A stretch of 9,095 nucleotides of DNA from Bacillota bacterium. Its GTDB lineage: Bacteria; Bacillota; Clostridia; Oscillospirales; Acutalibacteraceae. Below are positions 6,423 through 9,095 of the stretch, piece by piece (the first letter of the stretch is position 1; the number at the start of each line of letters is the position of its first letter). The stretch lies in assembly GCA_023415895.1 (NCBI GenBank), contig JAEZJA010000054.1, forward strand, positions 1-9,095, given 5' to 3'. The notes beneath the pieces were generated by a model. The model did no database searches. It saw only the letters and a list, made by a program, of their open reading frames with translations, and was not told the origin of the DNA. A program made the position numbers and the translations under genes.

Positions 6423-7094
6423 ATGGACAATAGAACCTATGCTGTTGTGATTCGTTATATCAAAGAGGAAATATTATCAGGGCGGTTAAAGCCGGGCACC
6501 AAACTTCCCCCCGAACGTGAACTGGCTGAGCAGCTGCAGGTCAGCCGCACCTCGATACGCGAAGCCCTGCGAACCATGGAGGTACTCGGTGTGATGGAAA
6601 GTGTTCATGGTGCGGGCAACTATATTTCGGTCAATTTTGAAAAAAGCATGACCGAAGCGCTTTCCATGATGTTTTTTCTCCGACAGACGGACAGTATTCA
6701 GCTCAACGATATCCGGCAAGCCTTGGAGTTAAAAGCGGCTGAGCTGGCGATACAGAAGCTAACAGACAAACAGATAGCCGAGATGCAATCCATCGTTTGT
6801 CAAATGGAGACCGCAAAGGATGAAGAAACGGAGGCGGAATTGGACAAAACTCTGCACGATACCATCGCCTGCGCATCGGAAAACGCCATCCTGATCCAGA
6901 TCCTGAGCGCCATGTCCTGTTTGATTGACGAGTTTATTAAAGAGATTCGCACCCGTATCCTTCGAAATGCCGAGAATCAAGAGCGGCTTCTGCGTATCCA
7001 TCGTTCGATTGTGGATGGCCTCCGGGCAAGAGATACGGCCGCAGTTCGGGAAGCGTACCGGCGGCATGAAGCCATAATTCGTGAGAATCTGTAA
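6423..7094 (+). CDS. FadR-subfamily GntR transcriptional regulator (LldR/PdhR-like)
   Basis: This 223-residue protein has an N-terminal winged helix at about 5-70. It includes the GntR signature LKPGTKLPPERELAEQLQVS (22-41), RTSIREALRTMEVLG (42-56) and the wing GAGNYIS (63-69). A C-terminal all-helical FCD domain covers about 90-220. The FCD metal site can be traced: D141 and H145 in ELDKTLHD, H193 in RIHRSIVDGL and H215 in YRRHEAI, so a divalent metal and a small carboxylate effector are likely. Regulators of this group control lactate, pyruvate, glycolate or sugar-acid use. A perfect operator of their type lies before the downstream etfB gene, separated from this gene by a terminator. Lactate is therefore the leading inducer candidate, by inference. 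Start ATG at 6423 has AGGA 8 bases upstream. Confidence 0.92.
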   Translation: MDNRTYAVVIRYIKEEILSGRLKPGTKLPPERELAEQLQVSRTSIREALRTMEVLGVMESVHGAGNYISVNFEKSMTEALSMMFFLRQTDSIQLNDIRQALELKAAELAIQKLTDKQIAEMQSIVCQMETAKDEETEAELDKTLHDTIACASENAILIQILSAMSCLIDEFIKEIRTRILRNAENQERLLRIHRSIVDGLRARDTAAVREAYRRHEAIIRENL

Positions 7095-7115
7095 ATCATG
7101 AAAGCCTGATAAATA

Positions 7116-7161
7116 GTGCGCCCATCCCGGTCAACCGCCCGGGGTGGGCGCACTTTCTTTT
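7116..7161 (+). terminator. Rho-independent terminator after the GntR regulator gene
   Basis: GTGCGCCCATCCCGG (7116-7130) pairs with CCGGGGTGGGCGCAC (7139-7153) to form a 15-pair GC-rich stem containing one G-T wobble, with an 8-base loop. TTTCTTTT follows at 7154-7161. It lies 21 bases after the regulator stop codon and should insulate the regulator gene from the etf operon, which then needs its own promoter. Confidence 0.92.
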
Positions 7162-7203
7162 GCCTATTTTCAGAATTTGTACTAAAAGCTTTGTTAAAAA
7201 AAT

Positions 7204-7210
7204 ACCAATT
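7204..7210 (+). promoter_or_regulatory. Possible accessory operator half-site
   Basis: ACCAATT is identical to the right half-site core of the main operator (7259-7265) and lies 55 bases upstream of it, just before the -35 element. The left half is missing here. It could be an auxiliary contact for the GntR regulator, or chance in an AT-rich stretch. Confidence 0.2.
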
Positions 7211-7211
7211 G

Positions 7212-7240
7212 TAGACAATACCGCCGAACTGTGTTACGAT
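7212..7240 (+). promoter_or_regulatory. Candidate promoter of the etfB-etfA operon
   Basis: TAGACA (7212-7217) matches the -35 consensus at five of six positions. After 17 bases TACGAT (7235-7240) matches the -10 at four of six, including the key T-A...A-T positions, and it has an extended -10 TG at 7232-7233. Transcription would begin near 7247, inside the palindromic operator, so a bound repressor would block RNA polymerase. The preceding terminator supports the need for a promoter here. Confidence 0.55.
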
Positions 7241-7276
7241 AGCCTTGAAATTGGTATGACCAATTTCAAGGCTATC
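7238..7276. promoter_or_regulatory. 39-base perfect palindrome with a TTGGT-NNN-ACCAA GntR operator core
   Basis: The left arm GATAGCCTTGAAATTGGT (7238-7255) and the right arm ACCAATTTCAAGGCTATC (7259-7276) are exact reverse complements across the 3-base centre ATG. The core AATTGGT-ATG-ACCAATT matches the PdhR/LldR-type operator of FadR-subfamily regulators. The palindrome overlaps the -10 and predicted start of the etf promoter and lies just downstream of the FadR-type gene, so it is most likely that protein's repression site. The arms are much longer than one dimer needs. The ribosome binding site of etfB (7293-7298) lies outside it. Confidence 0.8.
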
Positions 7277-7306
7277 AAACATAGTATTTTACGGGAGGAA
7301 TCAGCG

Positions 7307-8122
7307 GTGGAAATATTGGTCTGCATCAAACAGGTCCCCGAAACCAACCGCGTGGAGGTTGATCCGGTAACCGGCGTACTCAAACGCGACGGCGTCGACT
7401 CGAAAATGAATCCGTATGATCTTTATGCACTTGAAACGGCGTTTCGGTTGAAGGAACAAGCCGGCGGACGTGTAACGGTGATCACCATGGGGCCGCCCCA
7501 GGCGGCAGAGGTGATTCGCGAGGCGTATAGCATGGGTGCAGACGCCGGGGTACTGGTTTCCGATCGGCGGTTTGCCGGAGCGGATGTTCTCGCGACCAGT
7601 TACACGCTCTCACAAGCAATTGAAAAAACGGGCCGGTTTGATATCATCCTGTGCGGCAAACAGACAACCGACGGAGATACAGCGCAGGTCGGATGTGAAA
7701 TCAGTGAATATTTGAACATACCGAGTGCGGCCAACGTCCTCTCCGTTATCCAAGTCGGGCGCACGGGCATCACCGTGGAGATGGATATGCCCAATACCGT
7801 TGAGACTGCCGAAATTTCTTTTCCCTGCCTGTTGTGCGTGGACAAGGGAATCTACCAGCCTCGCCTCCCCTCGTATATCAAAAAGCAGCAGACCAAAGAC
7901 TTGAAGATTAACGCCCTGTCTCTCGATGATTTGCTCGACAAGGACCCCGGTCGATATGGACTGAGCGGCTCTCCGACCCAGGTGCAGCGTATATTCCCTC
8001 CCGAAGTGAATGACAACCGCGAGCTATGGCGGGGCGATGCCGCTGTGCTGGCGGATAAACTGGTGACAACCCTTCGGCAGCGTAAGTTTGTATGCCATTC
8101 GTTTAGACAAGGAGGATGCTGA
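7307..8122 (+). CDS. etfB: Electron transfer flavoprotein beta subunit, bifurcating type
   Basis: The 271-residue product begins (GTG read as Met) with MEILVCIKQVPETNRVEVDP and continues with NPYDLYALETAFRLKE at 35-50, the ETF beta signature region. CGKQTTDGDTAQVG at 116-129 is the FAD phosphate-binding block typical of bifurcating Etfs, and PRLPSY lies at 185-190. With EtfA it forms a flavin heterodimer that moves electrons between NAD(H), ferredoxin and a partner dehydrogenase in the cytoplasm. The start is the GTG at 7307, with GGGAGG 8 bases upstream. An in-frame ATG at 7160 would place the terminator tail, promoter and operator inside the gene and is rejected. The stop is 2 bases before the etfA ATG, so the two genes are co-transcribed. 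The regulator and operator suggest a lactate-type (LctB) role; the partner dehydrogenase is not in the window. Confidence 0.93.
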   Translation: MEILVCIKQVPETNRVEVDPVTGVLKRDGVDSKMNPYDLYALETAFRLKEQAGGRVTVITMGPPQAAEVIREAYSMGADAGVLVSDRRFAGADVLATSYTLSQAIEKTGRFDIILCGKQTTDGDTAQVGCEISEYLNIPSAANVLSVIQVGRTGITVEMDMPNTVETAEISFPCLLCVDKGIYQPRLPSYIKKQQTKDLKINALSLDDLLDKDPGRYGLSGSPTQVQRIFPPEVNDNRELWRGDAAVLADKLVTTLRQRKFVCHSFRQGGC

Positions 8123-8124
8123 CC

Positions 8125-9095
8125 ATGGGACTGATTATTCACCAAGAACGAATCCACGATCCGGAAGCGTTTCTGTCAAGCTGTCCCTTTCATGCGCTGG
8201 AGCTTGTGGACGGCAGCATACAGATCAGTGCGGCGTGCAAAATGTGCAAGCTTTGTGTCAAGAAAAGCCGCAACGGAGAGATGGAATACATAGAAGACAC
8301 CGTCTCAATTGACAAATCGCAGTGGAAGGGCATCTGCGTCTATGCCGACCATGAAGACGGCGACATCCATCCGGTCACCTTTGAGCTGATCGGAAAGGCT
8401 CGTGAACTGGCAGAGAAAATCTCCCAGCCGGTGAGCTGCCTGCTTTTGGGCAGCGATATTCGGGGAAAAGCTGAGGAGCTTCTGCATTACGGTGTTGACA
8501 CCGTTTTTGTGTATGACGCACCCGAGCTCAAAAGCTTTCAGATTCAACCATATGCCGCTGCTTTTGAAGATTTTGTCAACCGACACAAACCAAGCGTCCT
8601 TCTCGTGGGAGCGACCCCGGTGGGCCGCCAACTTGCTCCACGTATGGCGGCGAGACTGCGCACGGGATTGACAGCCGACTGCACGATGCTGGATATTCAG
8701 GAGAACACCGACCTGATTCAAATTCGTCCTGCCTTCGGCGGAAACATTATGGCGCAAATCGTCACCCCGCATCACCGACCCCAAATGGCTACAGTGCGCT
8801 ACAAAGTGATGAAAGCGCCGCCGCGCTGCCCGACAGCGGCAGGGCAAATTGCGGATTGCTCCATCGATAGTCATAAGCTGAGTTCCAACATCCGTGTATT
8901 GCAGGTGAAGCCCAAGGAAAGGGCAAAATCCATCGAAAGCGCTGACATACTGGTGGTTGCGGGGCGGGGCGTGAAATCGCGGGAGGATTTGGCCATGCTT
9001 CAAACGCTGGCCACCTGTCTGGGCGGCGAGCTTGCCTGTACCCGCCCCCTGGTAGAGGGCGGATGGATGGACAGCCGTCGGCAGATTGGTCTGAG
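8125..9095 (+). CDS. etfA: Electron transfer flavoprotein alpha subunit with ferredoxin-like N-terminal domain, 3' end outside window
   Basis: There are 323 codons before the window ends; full-length ferredoxin-fused EtfA is usually near 400, so roughly 70-80 residues are missing. Start ATG has GGAGG 9 bases upstream. Residues 1-58 form a ferredoxin-like domain with SCPF (C20) and CKMCKLC (C38, C41, C44). The first motif lacks its three early cysteines and the second has S48 in place of the fourth, leaving the ligand set for a single [4Fe-4S] cluster. Then follow the EtfA N-terminal domain (VSCLLLGSDIRGKAEELL, 103-120), RPAFGGNIMAQI at 201-212, AGRGVKSREDL at 279-289 and TRPLVEGGWMDSRRQIG at 306-322, the FAD-binding region. 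This fits the LctC subunit type of lactate dehydrogenase/Etf complexes, where EtfAB accepts electrons from ferredoxin and lactate and reduces NAD+. The specific partner is inferred, not seen. Confidence 0.93.
   Translation, partial: MGLIIHQERIHDPEAFLSSCPFHALELVDGSIQISAACKMCKLCVKKSRNGEMEYIEDTVSIDKSQWKGICVYADHEDGDIHPVTFELIGKARELAEKISQPVSCLLLGSDIRGKAEELLHYGVDTVFVYDAPELKSFQIQPYAAAFEDFVNRHKPSVLLVGATPVGRQLAPRMAARLRTGLTADCTMLDIQENTDLIQIRPAFGGNIMAQIVTPHHRPQMATVRYKVMKAPPRCPTAAGQIADCSIDSHKLSSNIRVLQVKPKERAKSIESADILVVAGRGVKSREDLAMLQTLATCLGGELACTRPLVEGGWMDSRRQIGL

Noticed and set aside
7238..7276. The 39-base palindrome as a terminator or mobile-element end
   Set aside because: No T-run follows it, the strong terminator of the regulator gene lies 85 bases upstream, and no transposase gene or target duplication is present. 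The TTGGT-NNN-ACCAA core and position at the promoter favour an operator.
7160..7306. In-frame N-terminal extension of etfB from the ATG at 7160
   Set aside because: It would put the promoter and palindromic operator inside the coding region and lengthen EtfB by 49 residues with no family similarity. The GTG at 7307 has an ideal GGGAGG site and gives the standard N-terminus.
8305..9003. Minus-strand 232-codon open frame opposite etfA
   Set aside because: It lies wholly inside etfA on the other strand. The plus-strand frame carries the ETF alpha motifs and the antisense translation resembles no family.

Overview
The window looks like part of a chromosome from an anaerobic Firmicute, most likely class Clostridia. 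The reasons are strong GGAGG-type ribosome binding sites, a ferredoxin-type electron-bifurcating Etf pair behind a FadR-family regulator, and a compact exopolysaccharide operon of Firmicute style. Base composition is moderate (about half G+C by eye), which would suit Oscillospirales-like lineages better than low-GC Clostridium. This taxonomic call is an inference. No tRNA, rRNA, CRISPR array or insertion sequence was seen.

Left part (1-6120, all minus strand): a tightly packed surface-polysaccharide operon, read from high to low coordinates. The order is PIG-L family deacetylase, initiating phosphoglycosyl transferase, WbqC-like protein, short DegT-type PLP enzyme, GT4 glycosyltransferase, EpsG/Wzy-like polymerase, then a GT2 glycosyltransferase that runs off the left edge. 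Several junctions overlap by 4 or 14 bases, suggesting translational coupling. A reasonable model is that the phosphoglycosyl transferase loads the first sugar phosphate onto undecaprenyl phosphate and the GT4 and GT2 enzymes extend it. PIG-L, the PLP enzyme and WbqC would then modify a sugar (N-deacetylation, amino-sugar formation, possible decoration), and the EpsG-like protein would polymerise the repeat units.

Middle (6121-6422): a divergent intergenic region. It holds a reasonable promoter for the rightward regulator gene, small dyads around its -10 and start site, and on the minus strand a 23-codon reading frame with a very good ribosome binding site upstream of the PIG-L gene.

Right part (6423-9095, plus strand): a FadR-subfamily GntR regulator ends in a strong intrinsic terminator. 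A second promoter then drives etfB and a ferredoxin-domain etfA, which is cut by the right edge. That promoter carries a perfect 39-base palindrome whose core, TTGGT-ATG-ACCAA, is the classic PdhR/LldR-type operator. A GntR regulator next to etfB and etfA matches the lactate-oxidation (lct) operon type known from Acetobacterium woodii, in which EtfAB and a lactate dehydrogenase couple lactate and reduced ferredoxin oxidation to NAD+ reduction. The dehydrogenase and permease would lie beyond the right edge and are not visible. The etfA ferredoxin domain keeps exactly the four cysteines needed for one of the two usual [4Fe-4S] clusters.

I see no clearly undescribed system. The best leads are the operator architecture, the single-cluster Etf ferredoxin domain, the PIG-L/PGT/WbqC/PLP modification cassette, and the short leader reading frame.
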